From Pedobacter petrophilus (GTDB lineage: Bacteria; Bacteroidota; Bacteroidia; Sphingobacteriales; Sphingobacteriaceae): a stretch of DNA of 64,000 bases. The notes under the pieces are model-generated. The model had not been told where the DNA came from. It ran no database searches and was given only the letters and a program-made list of their open reading frames with translations. The DNA lies in assembly GCF_009674725.1 (NCBI RefSeq), contig NZ_WKKH01000006.1, positions 62,001-126,000 on the forward strand. The letters are read 5' to 3'. Position 1 is the stretch's first letter. Each line of letters starts with the position of its first letter. Shown piece by piece: positions 17,737-27,899 of this stretch. The position numbers and the translations under genes were made by a program.

Positions 17737-18720
17737 GTGAATTTAATATCAAAAAATATCTTTTCAATCGCTGATGAAAAGGCATTTCAGGCGCAGGCTT
17801 TAGCTACTTTTAAACATCAGGCAGCGCACTGCCAGGTTTATAAGGAATATATCCATCATTTGAAAATCGATGTAAACCAGGTATTTAATATTCAACAGAT
17901 TCCTTTCCTTCCTATTGGTTTTTTTAAAACCCATTCGGTATTAAGTAGCCAGGAGCCAATTGAAATCACTTTTAGCAGTTCCGGTACAACAGGAATGGTT
18001 CAAAGCAGTCATCATGTAACTGATGTTGGCCTGTACGAACAGAGTTATCTGCGTGCTTTCGAACAGTTTTATGGTCGGGTATCAGATTACTGTTTTCTTG
18101 CTTTACTTCCCTCCTACCAACAGCGGTCTGGCTCTTCTTTAATTTATATGGTTAACGATTTGATTGAGAAAAGTGGCCATCCGCAAAGCGGATATTTTTT
18201 GTATAACCATAATGATCTTTTACAAACCTTAACCGACCTTAAAAAGAGGCAACAGCCAACCGTTTTAATCGGCGTTACTTATGCCTTGCTCGATTTTATC
18301 GAAAACTTCGATCTCAATTTTCCAGGGCTTATTGTAATGGAAACAGGCGGAATGAAAGGAAAGCGGAAGGAAATGGTTCGCGAAGAGCTTCATGAACAAC
18401 TTACCAGGGGGTTTGGAGTGCCAGCTATCCACAGCGAATACGGCATGACAGAGTTGCTTTCTCAGGCTTATTCTTTGGGAGAAGGGATTTTCAAATGCCC
18501 GGGCTGGATGAAGATATTGATTCGCGATACCAATGATCCGTTAACACTGATCCCTCAAGGGAAAACCGGAGGAATTAACGTAATAGACCTTGCGAACATC
18601 AACTCGTGTGCGTTCATTGCTACTCAGGATCTTGGCAGGATAAATACGGAGGGTAATTTCGAGGTCTTGGGAAGGTTTGACAACGCAGATATCAGGGGAT
18701 GTAATTTGCTTGTGCAATAA
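17737..18720 (+). CDS. LuxE/PaaK-like acyltransferase (acyl-protein synthetase-type)
   Basis: 327 residues, starting at GTG; the opening NLISKNIFSIADEKAF fits this subfamily. The adenylate-forming-like motif FSSSGTTGMVQSSHH is near residue 80, then CFLALLPSYQQRSGSSLIYMV, MKGKRKEMVREELHEQL, HSEYGMTELLSQAYS and a C-terminal GRINTEGNFEVLGRFDNADIRG. These are the marks of the LuxE acyl-protein synthetase family. Biochemical role here: likely activation or transfer of an acyl group; the acceptor is unknown. There are no lux reductase or luciferase genes nearby, so bioluminescence is excluded as context. It may be linked to the acylase cluster upstream. Confidence 0.82.
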   Translation: MNLISKNIFSIADEKAFQAQALATFKHQAAHCQVYKEYIHHLKIDVNQVFNIQQIPFLPIGFFKTHSVLSSQEPIEITFSSSGTTGMVQSSHHVTDVGLYEQSYLRAFEQFYGRVSDYCFLALLPSYQQRSGSSLIYMVNDLIEKSGHPQSGYFLYNHNDLLQTLTDLKKRQQPTVLIGVTYALLDFIENFDLNFPGLIVMETGGMKGKRKEMVREELHEQLTRGFGVPAIHSEYGMTELLSQAYSLGEGIFKCPGWMKILIRDTNDPLTLIPQGKTGGINVIDLANINSCAFIATQDLGRINTEGNFEVLGRFDNADIRGCNLLVQ

Positions 18721-18879
18721 ATACCATTAAAAGATCACAAAAATTATTGGGCATTTAAGCTTTTCAGGCAGGAAATAATTAAGTATTTAAGGCCGGTTAT
18801 TCTTTCCAGTCAAGCACCAAATAAAATTTACCAAAACAATTCTCTGCTAAAAACGATTATTTAAGACAAAACTTAAACT

Positions 18880-19083
18880 ATGAAAAATTTCTTTTTAGCA
18901 GCATTAACGGTTACCGGTTTATTTGTAGCCTCATGCAACGGAAAACAGGCAGATCAGGAAAATGCAGATAGCACTTATAAATATTCAGATACCAATAAAA
19001 TAGATTCGGCATCACTAGACACCACAAAATCAAAACTTTATGCAGATTCAACTACTAATGCTCCGGCTGATGCCAAACATTAG
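18880..19083 (+). CDS. Small lipoprotein, 67 residues
   Basis: A type II signal peptide (MKNFFLAALTVTGLFVASC) with the lipidated Cys at residue 19, then a disordered tail rich in Asp, Ser, Thr, Lys and Ala. It resembles the many short Bacteroidota lipoproteins with no known function. It stands alone, with a terminator 42 nt downstream. The 159-nt gap before it shows no clear TAnnTTTG box. Confidence 0.7.
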   Translation: MKNFFLAALTVTGLFVASCNGKQADQENADSTYKYSDTNKIDSASLDTTKSKLYADSTTNAPADAKH

Positions 19084-19124
19084 AAAATCACAGTAAAGAA
19101 GCCATTAGTTGATTATTATGATTA

Positions 19125-19165
19125 AAAATAAAAGGCCAAATAGTAATTGAGCCTTTTATTTTTTA
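19125..19165. terminator. Bidirectional terminator between small lipoprotein and tyrS
   Basis: AAAATAAAAGGC (19125-19136) pairs with GCCTTTTATTTT (19151-19162). T tracts occur on both strands; it is shared by the convergent genes. Confidence 0.8.
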
Positions 19166-19172
19166 ATATGAT

Positions 19173-20459
19173 CTATTCTGCAATTAACAGGAAGTAGTTT
19201 TTCTTTCCTTTTTGTACCACGATGAACTTATCGTTTATTAAATGATCGCTGTTGAAAATTTGGCTCATATCTGCTACTTTTTCTTTATTTACAGATACAC
19301 CCCCACCCTGAATGGTTTTCTTTGCTTCTCCTTTTGATGGAAAAATAGCCGACTTTTCTGCCAGCAGGCTTGCAGCATCAATGCCGGCATTTAACTCTGC
19401 TGCAGCGATCTGATACTGTGGAATTCCTTCAAAAATATCCAAAACCTGATCTGCTGTCAAACCACTTAAAAATGCCAATGATCCGTTTCCGAATAAAAAT
19501 TCAGATGTTTTAATAGCCGTTTCCAAGGCCTCTGCAGCGTGTGTTTTAATGGTAATATCTTCAGCTAAAGCTTTTTGCAAAATGCGCAAGTGAGGTGCAG
19601 CGTTGTGCTCTGCTTCTAATGCTTCAATTTCCTGCTGCGTTTTTAGCGTAAAAATACGGATCCATTTTTTCACATCATCATCTGATGCATTTAACCAAAA
19701 CTGGTAGAATTTAAATGGCGATGTTTTCGCCGGATCTAACCACACCGCTCCACTTTCTGTTTTACCGAATTTGGTTCCGTCTGCTTTTTTAATTAACTGT
19801 GTAGTAATCGCATAAGCAGTTCCGGCATCTTTTCTTCTGATGAGTTCGGTACCAGTTACAATATTCCCCCATTGATCTGATCCACCCATTTGAACCAGGC
19901 AGTTTTCATTTTTCCATAAATGATAAAAATCGTATCCCTGAATTAACTGGTAGCAAAACTCAGTAAATGACAAGCCAGAATCACCTTCCAAACGTCTTTT
20001 TACGCTATCTTTTGCCATCATGTAGTTGACTGTGATGTGTTTCCCAACATCTCTGATGAAAGTGAAAAGATTCATATCTTTAAACCAATCAGCATTATTC
20101 ACCATCACCGCACCATTCCCACCCTCTTCAAATTTCAGGAATTTGGAAAGTTGCGCTTTCATCCCTTTCAGGTTATGCTCAATCATTTCAGGCGTTTGGA
20201 GGTTCCGTTCATCTGATTTACCAGAAGGATCACCAACCATACCAGTAGCACCGCCTACCAGGGCAAAAGGTTTATGCCCTGCATTTTGGAAATGAATTAA
20301 TGTCATGATTTGTGTGAGGTGACCAACATGAAGTGAATCAGCCGTAGGATCAAAACCGATATAACCGGAAGTCATGCCTTCATTTAACTTTTCTTCAGTA
20401 TTCGGCATAATATCATGCAGCATGCCGCGCCACCTTAACTCTTCAACAAAATTCGTCAT
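19173..20459 (-). CDS. tyrS: Tyrosyl-tRNA synthetase
   Basis: The enzyme charges tRNA-Tyr in the cytoplasm. 428 residues, as usual for bacterial TyrRS. The class I HIGH motif appears as HVGHL near residue 42, with GGATGMVGDPSGK after it. The tyrosine pocket is YQLIQGYDFYHLW, then QMGGSDQWGNIVTG, and the KMSKS loop is KFGKTESG near residue 230. A C-terminal S4-type RNA-binding domain (about 355-425) contains KKTIQGGGVSVN. The promoter TATCTTTG is 28 nt upstream. Confidence 0.97.
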   Translation of the reverse strand: MTNFVEELRWRGMLHDIMPNTEEKLNEGMTSGYIGFDPTADSLHVGHLTQIMTLIHFQNAGHKPFALVGGATGMVGDPSGKSDERNLQTPEMIEHNLKGMKAQLSKFLKFEEGGNGAVMVNNADWFKDMNLFTFIRDVGKHITVNYMMAKDSVKRRLEGDSGLSFTEFCYQLIQGYDFYHLWKNENCLVQMGGSDQWGNIVTGTELIRRKDAGTAYAITTQLIKKADGTKFGKTESGAVWLDPAKTSPFKFYQFWLNASDDDVKKWIRIFTLKTQQEIEALEAEHNAAPHLRILQKALAEDITIKTHAAEALETAIKTSEFLFGNGSLAFLSGLTADQVLDIFEGIPQYQIAAAELNAGIDAASLLAEKSAIFPSKGEAKKTIQGGGVSVNKEKVADMSQIFNSDHLINDKFIVVQKGKKNYFLLIAE

Positions 20460-20487
20460 TGTATAAGCAATTTAATTCTCGTGCGTG

Positions 20488-20520
20488 CAAAGATAAAATT
20501 TTCACTTACTTTAATGCAAA
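20488..20520 (-). promoter_or_regulatory. tyrS promoter, TTTG-N21-TATCTTTG
   Basis: On the minus strand TATCTTTG occupies 20495-20488 with TTTG at 20520-20517. The spacing is 21 nt. It overlaps the last codons of the upstream patatin-like gene, so tyrS has its own promoter. Confidence 0.7.
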
Positions 20521-21812
20521 TTAGTTGGTGCGGCAAACCAGCTTTTGAAATCAGTTTTCGCAGCATTAAAATCCGCATGGCCAATCAGGCAGTTCAATGC
20601 CGCATCGCTTCGAATCGACTGATTTGGTATCCCTGAATTATTTAACCAGTTATCACACATTTTTTTCAGGAGTGATAGCTCCTCCTCTTCAACCGCATCC
20701 ATGTCTATGGCGTTTAAAGCAGCATATTCTTCCTTAGTAATTCCCGCAGGTAAATCCCAGTGTTTACCGCTTGGCCCATTCACTAATATTGGCCGGAGAA
20801 CAGGATTCATTCTGATAAAATCTATTGGTTTCGCTGGCATGGCAGGGTTCAAAATCATATAAGCCACAAAAGCAGCTGTATCTGGCGGATCGTTCAAAAT
20901 GCTGGTACTCATTTTTTGAATATCCCTGATCAGCCCTGGCTCTTCATACTTTGCTTTAAGTTCGGTGTATTTAACCGGACTATCTTCATCATATTGCAGT
21001 TGTGAAACCGAACCTGTACCAATGGATAAAACCTGAATCGGCCCAATGTGATACTGATCGCGATTGCAAAGCACTTCGGTAACTGCAGCAAGCACCGGAT
21101 TATTGTTCCCGGTTACGCCGCCATCCCAGTAGTATTTCATTTTATTATTCACCTTAAACATGGCGGGCTCATTAAAATAATTTACGGGTGCAGTACTTGA
21201 TGCATGAATGGCATCAACCAGAGTAAGCTTCTCTCCGGCTTCTCCCGCTTTCGCATTCGAACCATTCAGTTTCTGCGCTATGCCAGCAGTAGATGCAAGA
21301 CTGTTAACATCCGACCGGAACATCTCCGCCCGATTTCTGTAATAGTCATAACCAATGATCAGGAATTGAGTTTTCACTTTGCCATTAACTGCAACATGCG
21401 ATGGCACTTTTGTTAAATCTATTGCAGCGATGCCAGGCAAAATTTCTTTTAATGCGGCATGCTTTCTTTTAGTGGCATATTTTGCACCAATTTTAAAAAT
21501 TCTGGCGATGCTGGAAAGTAAACTTTTTTCCCAGAAACCCAGTTTCGAAAATACTTTGCTTCTTATTTTCTCATCATCAAAAATCTTTTCTATTTCAGAT
21601 AAACGAAGATTTTCAGCCAGCGCAGCAGCAACTAAACTGCCTCCGCTATTGGCCGCAACCAAATCAAAGTAACTTAACACCTCATGCCCGGAAGCATCGG
21701 GATTGTTAAAGGTTTCGGCGAAGAGTTTTCGCAGACACTTTACTTGCGTAAGGGCCCAGGTACCGCCGCCATCTAATGCGAGGATTCGATAAGGTTTAAG
21801 AGTTTGCATCAT
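20511..21812 (-). CDS. Patatin-like phospholipase
   Basis: A predicted lipid acyl hydrolase with a Ser-Asp dyad. The oxyanion loop DGGGTWALTQ is near residue 14 of the chosen start. The nucleophile-elbow region is AANSGGSLVAAALAE (Ser in NSGGS, replacing the common GTSTG). The catalytic Asp is probably in YWDGGVTGNNNP. A 433-residue product starts at ATG 21812; a TTG nine codons upstream is possible but less likely. It has no signal peptide. The C-terminal 150 residues are not recognised. The gene is divergent from the AcpH-like gene and ends 51 nt before tyrS, which has its own promoter. Confidence 0.85.
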   Translation of the reverse strand: MMQTLKPYRILALDGGGTWALTQVKCLRKLFAETFNNPDASGHEVLSYFDLVAANSGGSLVAAALAENLRLSEIEKIFDDEKIRSKVFSKLGFWEKSLLSSIARIFKIGAKYATKRKHAALKEILPGIAAIDLTKVPSHVAVNGKVKTQFLIIGYDYYRNRAEMFRSDVNSLASTAGIAQKLNGSNAKAGEAGEKLTLVDAIHASSTAPVNYFNEPAMFKVNNKMKYYWDGGVTGNNNPVLAAVTEVLCNRDQYHIGPIQVLSIGTGSVSQLQYDEDSPVKYTELKAKYEEPGLIRDIQKMSTSILNDPPDTAAFVAYMILNPAMPAKPIDFIRMNPVLRPILVNGPSGKHWDLPAGITKEEYAALNAIDMDAVEEEELSLLKKMCDNWLNNSGIPNQSIRSDAALNCLIGHADFNAAKTDFKSWFAAPTNLH

Positions 21813-21917
21813 CTTTATGGTAATTCTGTAGTACAACAAATTACAAAATAATAAGATTTTAATGATACCTTTTCTGCCAGATATTTTGCATAACTGAAGA
21901 AAACATTACCTTGCAAC

Positions 21918-22592
21918 ATGAACTTTCTATCCCATTATTATTTTGATAAATTAACACAGGATGCCAATGTGGTAATGGGAACTGTTTTGCCCGATCTGAT
22001 TAAAAATGCATCTAAAGAAGCTAATCTATATCCTCAGAAAAATGAATTTCTTTTTAAAGGCAATCCTGATGAGGAAAATTTGCTTAAAGGCTGGAAAAGA
22101 CACCTGGCAGTTGACTTATATTTCCATTCTTCAGTTTTCTTTTTAGAGAAAACGGCGGTATTAAAGGAGCTGATTAAACCAGTAGTTATTAATACACCGG
22201 TTCGGCCGTCATTTTTGGCGCATATTGGCTTAGAATTGTTATTAGATCATTTGCTGATTGAACATAACCTGATTCAGGTTAATCATTTTTATGATAAGTT
22301 AATTGCGGTAGACCGCAATTCATTAGCTGATTTTCTGGAGCATTGCGGCCTTAAAAACCAGGCTGTTTTTAACAAATTCCTTGAAAGTTTTATCAGTAGC
22401 AAATATTTACTGAGCTACCAAAAACTGGAAAACATCAGTTATGCTTTAAACAGAATCTGCATGCGCCTTTGGCCCGAAACTTTAAATGAGCTGCAGTTAC
22501 AAGAACTAACCTTTCAATTGGGAATTTTTAAACCGATTTTGGAAGAAGACTTTATGAAGATTTTTGATGAAATTGAAATCAAGCTCATTTAA
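21918..22592 (+). CDS. Acyl carrier protein phosphodiesterase-like protein (AcpH family)
   Basis: 224 residues. The opening MNFLSHYYFD resembles the AcpH/DUF479 family (MNFLAH..). VVMGTVLPDLIKN, GWKRHLAVDLYFHSS and HIGLELLLDHLLIEHN carry the conserved His and Asp residues expected for the metal-dependent hydrolase that removes phosphopantetheine from ACP. The C-terminal half is more divergent. It is predicted cytoplasmic. A partial -7-like box (TACCTTG, 21906-21912) lies just 5 nt before the ATG. It could instead be a related HD-like hydrolase; catalytic function is inferred only from family resemblance. Confidence 0.65.
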   Translation: MNFLSHYYFDKLTQDANVVMGTVLPDLIKNASKEANLYPQKNEFLFKGNPDEENLLKGWKRHLAVDLYFHSSVFFLEKTAVLKELIKPVVINTPVRPSFLAHIGLELLLDHLLIEHNLIQVNHFYDKLIAVDRNSLADFLEHCGLKNQAVFNKFLESFISSKYLLSYQKLENISYALNRICMRLWPETLNELQLQELTFQLGIFKPILEEDFMKIFDEIEIKLI

Positions 22593-22614
22593 ATAATTAT
22601 ATATTTTCTTTACC

Positions 22615-22655
22615 AACCTTGTAATTTGAAAGTTTAACTTTCAAATTACAAGGTT
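22615..22655. repeat. 41-nt near-perfect palindrome upstream of the AAA/DUF4143 gene
   Basis: The left arm AACCTTGTAATTTGAAAGTT and its exact reverse complement are separated by a single T. It is a 20-bp stem in an otherwise plain A+T-rich spacer and could act as a terminator-like hairpin or as a protein-binding site. A second, related palindrome follows at 22673-22699. Confidence 0.8.
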
Positions 22656-22672
22656 TAATAGTATATTTATTG

Positions 22673-22699
22673 CAATTTGAAAGCAAAGGTTTCAAATTG
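22673..22699 (+). promoter_or_regulatory. Second palindrome, directly before the AAA/DUF4143 start codon
   Basis: CAATTTGAAA (22673-22682) and TTTCAAATTG (22690-22699) are exact reverse complements with a 7-nt loop. They end 7 nt before the ATG at 22707. The arm shares the core AATTTGAAAG with the first palindrome, so the pair looks like two sites for one factor, or RNA hairpins that mask the start. Confidence 0.6.
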
Positions 22700-22706
22700 A
22701 AAGGTT

Positions 22707-23912
22707 ATGATTGAAAGGTTAATAAAGCAAAAAATAATTAAAGGTTTAAAAAGTGTTCCTATTGTTGCGCTTTTAGGGCCAAGGCAAGTGGGCAAAACAA
22801 CACTCGCATTTCAAATCTCTGGTGAATTTTCAGACAAGAAAACAAGCTATTTAGATCTGGAATTGGATACTGATATCAATAAACTTCAGGATTCTGAAAG
22901 CTATCTTAAAAGATTTGAAAATGTAATTCTGATTATTGATGAAGTTCAGCGGAAGCCAGATCTATTCCCCAACTTACGGGGAATTGTAGACCTTAGGAGG
23001 CGGGCAGGTGAGCAAGCTGGTCATTTTCTCCTTTTAGGTTCAGCATCGAGAGACCTGCTGCAACTTTCATCTGAAACATTAGCCGGAAGAATCAGGTATA
23101 TTGAACTTACACCTTTTAATGCACTGGAAATCTACAATGATGATCCGCTGAGCTTTAGTGTAGAAAAACTCTGGTTCAGGGGTGGGTTTCCCGGAAGTTT
23201 TCTCGCCATAGATGCCGAGGAAAGCTGGGAATGGCTAAACGACTTTATCTCAACATATGTGGAACGCGATATTCCGTTAATGGGACCAAACATCCCGGCC
23301 AACCGGTTAAAAAGATTTTGGTCTATGTTGGCGCATTTTAACGGACAGCAGGTAATTTATACCGATTTAGCCAAAAGCCTGGAAGTAAGCCACCCAACGG
23401 TTAAACTATACCTGGATGTATTAACCGACTTTTACATGGTGAGGCAATTGCAGCCATGGGCAGGGAATACAAAAAAAAGATTAGTTAAATCTCCAAAAAT
23501 CTATATTCGAGATACCGGTATTCTTCATAAGTTACTCAACATCTCTAGTCTGGACGATTTATTAGGGCACCCTGCATTAGGATCGAGTTGGGAAGGCTTT
23601 GTGGTAGAAAACATCATCAGCCAATTATCAAGTAAATGGCAGTACAGCTATTATAGATCGGCTACACAAACCGAGATCGATCTTGTTTTGGAAGGTCCAA
23701 ATCATAAAATCTGGGCAATTGAGGTGAAAAGATCTGCCTCACCGAAAATTACAAAAGGCTTTCATATTGCCTGTGCAGATATTGGTGCAACAGAAAAATT
23801 TGTTGTTTATTCCGGCACGGAAAGATACCCGCTTCCAAACCATACGGAAGCCATTGGCCTGATTGAGTTTCTCCAGCTATTAAGCAAAAACACCGAGCAG
23901 GACCCGGCTTAG
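22707..23912 (+). CDS. AAA ATPase with DUF4143 domain
   Basis: 401 residues. The N-terminal P-loop domain (AAA_14 type, about 1-150) has Walker A GPRQVGKTT near residue 24 and Walker B ILIIDEVQ near 75, with the sensor-like LLLGSASRD. The middle has a winged-helix-like part (SLEVSHPTVKLYLDVL). The C-terminal DUF4143 (about 200-380) contains TEIDLVLEG and IWAIEVKRS, a PD-(D/E)xK-like arrangement with Asp, Glu and Lys. Such proteins are abundant, often present in many copies per genome, and have no proven function. The palindromes before the start may be its own control sites. It is not in an obvious operon. Confidence 0.85.
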   Translation: MIERLIKQKIIKGLKSVPIVALLGPRQVGKTTLAFQISGEFSDKKTSYLDLELDTDINKLQDSESYLKRFENVILIIDEVQRKPDLFPNLRGIVDLRRRAGEQAGHFLLLGSASRDLLQLSSETLAGRIRYIELTPFNALEIYNDDPLSFSVEKLWFRGGFPGSFLAIDAEESWEWLNDFISTYVERDIPLMGPNIPANRLKRFWSMLAHFNGQQVIYTDLAKSLEVSHPTVKLYLDVLTDFYMVRQLQPWAGNTKKRLVKSPKIYIRDTGILHKLLNISSLDDLLGHPALGSSWEGFVVENIISQLSSKWQYSYYRSATQTEIDLVLEGPNHKIWAIEVKRSASPKITKGFHIACADIGATEKFVVYSGTERYPLPNHTEAIGLIEFLQLLSKNTEQDPA

Positions 23913-23981
23913 CTGTGTAACTAACTTATTGTATCAATAACCAGTATAGCAACCGCTGCCCGAATCTATACCTGTAGATAA

Positions 23982-26066
<2,085 letters not shown>

Positions 26067-26074
26067 AATGAATG

Positions 26075-26135
26075 AGTGTTTGAATGAGTGAATGATAGAA
26101 TGTAGGCTACATTCTATCATTCACTCATGCAAAAT
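26075..26135. repeat. GAATGA-type palindromic intergenic repeat, copy 1
   Basis: GAGTGAATGATAGAATGTA pairs with TACATTCTATCATTCACTC around a 3-nt loop (19-bp perfect stem), preceded by TGAATGAGTG units. Related words recur at about 36720-36795, 37280-37315 and 42720-42795. It fills the ligA-dapA spacer and could also end the ligA transcript. Confidence 0.75.
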
Positions 26136-26153
26136 TCAATAATTACATATATA

Positions 26154-27041
26154 ATGAACAAATTTCAGGGTACTGGTGTAGCATTGGTTACACCTTTTAA
26201 TGCAGATGGATCTGTTGATTATAACGGTTTAAAAAACCTGATTAATCATTTGATCGACGGAGGGATAGACTACCTCGTTTCTTTAGGTACAACAGGCGAA
26301 ACCGCTACAATGACCAAGGAAGAGAAGAAGAAGGTGTGGGCTTATACTGCTGAAATTAACAACAATAGATTACCTTTAGTTGCCGGAATTGGTGGCAATA
26401 ATACGCTTGCCGTTGCAGAAGACATTAAAGCTTTTGATGCGACGGGCTATAGTGCTATTTTATCTGTAAGTCCTTATTATAACAAACCTACACAAGAGGG
26501 CATTTATCAGCATTACAAGTATCTGGCAGAAGTTTCTCCCCTAGACCTTATCCTTTATAATGTGCCGGGACGTACCATGAGCAACATGACCCCGGAAACA
26601 ACTTGCAGACTGGCAAATGATTTTAAAAACATCATTGCTACCAAAGAAGCTTCAGGAAGTTTTGATCAGTTTAACCAGATTATGAGAGATAAACCAGAAG
26701 ACTTTTTATTAATTTCTGGTGATGATCCAATTACCTTACCAATGATTGCTTTAGGCGCATCTGGAATTATATCCGTTGTTGCCAATGCTTTACCAAAACA
26801 ATTCTCTGATATGGTAAGACAATGTTTAGCCAACGATTTCAAAGGTGCTGTTCCTGCTCACCTGAGCCTGGTTGAGTTTACGCGTTTGGCTTTTGCCGAA
26901 GGAAATCCGGCTGGTATTAAAGCAGCATTAAAACATTTAGGTGTTTGTGGTGATACCGTTAGGTTACCATTAATTAAAGCTTCTTCTGCATTAGAACATT
27001 CTATCATTAATGAAATTGAAAAGCTGGTGCAAGTGGCATAA
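26154..27041 (+). CDS. dapA: 4-hydroxy-tetrahydrodipicolinate synthase
   Basis: It condenses pyruvate with aspartate semialdehyde in the lysine/meso-diaminopimelate pathway and so feeds the wall synthesis encoded at 30-46 kb. 295 residues from ATG 26154 (MNKFQGTGVALVTPF); an upstream ATG at 26127 lies inside the repeat and adds residues homologues lack. A TIM barrel with SLGTTGETATM near residue 45, the Tyr in NVPGRTMSN, and the Schiff-base Lys in IATKEASGSFDQ (near 161). It ends with the usual GIKAALKHLG and helices. Confidence 0.96.
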   Translation: MNKFQGTGVALVTPFNADGSVDYNGLKNLINHLIDGGIDYLVSLGTTGETATMTKEEKKKVWAYTAEINNNRLPLVAGIGGNNTLAVAEDIKAFDATGYSAILSVSPYYNKPTQEGIYQHYKYLAEVSPLDLILYNVPGRTMSNMTPETTCRLANDFKNIIATKEASGSFDQFNQIMRDKPEDFLLISGDDPITLPMIALGASGIISVVANALPKQFSDMVRQCLANDFKGAVPAHLSLVEFTRLAFAEGNPAGIKAALKHLGVCGDTVRLPLIKASSALEHSIINEIEKLVQVA

Positions 27042-27085
27042 TCAATAATATACACATGTTTTAAACAGCGCATGTATTAAATAAG

Positions 27086-27137
27086 AAACAGGTTATTTCT
27101 TTTGCATTATTAAGCAATAGAGTTAACCTGTTTTTTT
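27086..27137 (+). terminator. dapA terminator
   Basis: AAACAGGTTA (27086-27095) pairs with TAACCTGTTT (27124-27133), followed by a T run. It lies 45 nt after the dapA stop codon. Confidence 0.8.
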
Positions 27138-27242
27138 ATGCGTATTTAAAATATTACAAGTCCTATTTTACTGCAAATTAATCACTTATACAGCCATTCT
27201 TTTATAAACGATCCTTTATAGAAATATTCCCATTAAGAATAC

Positions 27243-27275
27243 TATGCAGGCATAGAATTTGATCGTGCCTGCATA
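27243..27275 (+). promoter_or_regulatory. 10-bp inverted repeat before the 27296 lipoprotein gene
   Basis: TATGCAGGCA (27243-27252) and TGCCTGCATA (27266-27275) are exact reverse complements with a 13-nt spacer. They end 20 nt before the ATG. It may be an operator or a leader hairpin. Confidence 0.5.
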
Positions 27276-27295
27276 CACACAAATTAAACACACAC

Positions 27296-27616
27296 ATGAA
27301 AAAATTACTATCAATTGCCCTTCTGGCGGTATGTGCCAGTGGCTGCGCCGTATTTTCTCCAAACAGACATCAGGTGCCAGATCCTGTAGTAGGAATGAAC
27401 ATCGAAGATTTTAAATTAGCCTATCCCCGTGCCAGCTTAGTTTACCTGGCGCGCGACACAAGCAGTTATGAAGTGTCTAAAGCTGCAAATGATGTATTTA
27501 CTGATTCTGATTTCTATCATTTTGCAGGAAACAAGCTTTTTAAGTTTGAAAAGAAAACTCATTACTTTAATAAGTCTACAGTTACCATTGAGACACCGAA
27601 AGAGCAAAAAAATTAA
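27296..27616 (+). CDS. Small lipoprotein, unknown function
   Basis: 106 residues with a type II signal peptide whose lipobox is ASGC (Cys at 17). The mature part contains VVGMNIEDFKLAYPRASLVYLARDTSSYEV and FYHFAGNKLFKFEKK, a short alpha-beta fold that resembles SmpA/BamE-like "G-M-x-x-x-x-F" proteins in its first motif. That resemblance is weak and no family is claimed. It is a single gene between terminators. Confidence 0.7.
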   Translation: MKKLLSIALLAVCASGCAVFSPNRHQVPDPVVGMNIEDFKLAYPRASLVYLARDTSSYEVSKAANDVFTDSDFYHFAGNKLFKFEKKTHYFNKSTVTIETPKEQKN

Positions 27617-27664
27617 CATCTAATAATTTTACTTATTAAAGTGCCTATTATTTATCAGGTAAAT

Positions 27665-27704
27665 AAAAAGGGCCACTTCAAAATGAATTGAAGGGGCCCT
27701 TTTA
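27665..27704. terminator. Bidirectional terminator, lipoprotein / histone-like gene
   Basis: AAAAGGGCC-a-CTTCAA pairs with ATTGAAG-g-GGCCCTTTT, with A and T tracts on both sides. It is shared by convergent genes. Confidence 0.85.
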
Positions 27705-27722
27705 CAAATATTTAAACGTAGT

Positions 27723-27899
27723 CTAATCTTTATTCTTTGCTTCCTGTACTTCCAAACGGATGGCCTGGGCTAAGTTTTTTAAATCCTGCATGCCTTTACG
27801 CACACGGGTTCCGGCAGCGCTGTTGCCTTTTGTATAAAACTTATCCGCGTCAGCTTCTAAAGCTGCAACTAAATTTTTCACTTCTTCAAATTTTTTCAT
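27723..27899 (-). CDS. Histone H1-like protein (Hc1-type), 58 residues
   Basis: This short minus-strand gene begins at the ATG at 27899 and ends with TAG at 27723-27725. The product begins MKKFEEVKNLVAALEADADK, continues FYTKGNSAAGTRVRKGMQDL and ends KNLAQAIRLEVQEAKNKD. I recognise it as the small histone H1-like family common in Bacteroidota, a basic, mostly helical protein thought to bind DNA. It has a consensus promoter 75 nt upstream and a shared terminator just downstream. Its exact nucleoid role is not known. Confidence 0.85.
   Translation of the reverse strand: MKKFEEVKNLVAALEADADKFYTKGNSAAGTRVRKGMQDLKNLAQAIRLEVQEAKNKD

Noticed and set aside
17737-18720. Bioluminescence (lux) operon
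   Set aside because: Only a LuxE-like protein is present; no luxA, luxB, luxC or luxD is nearby.
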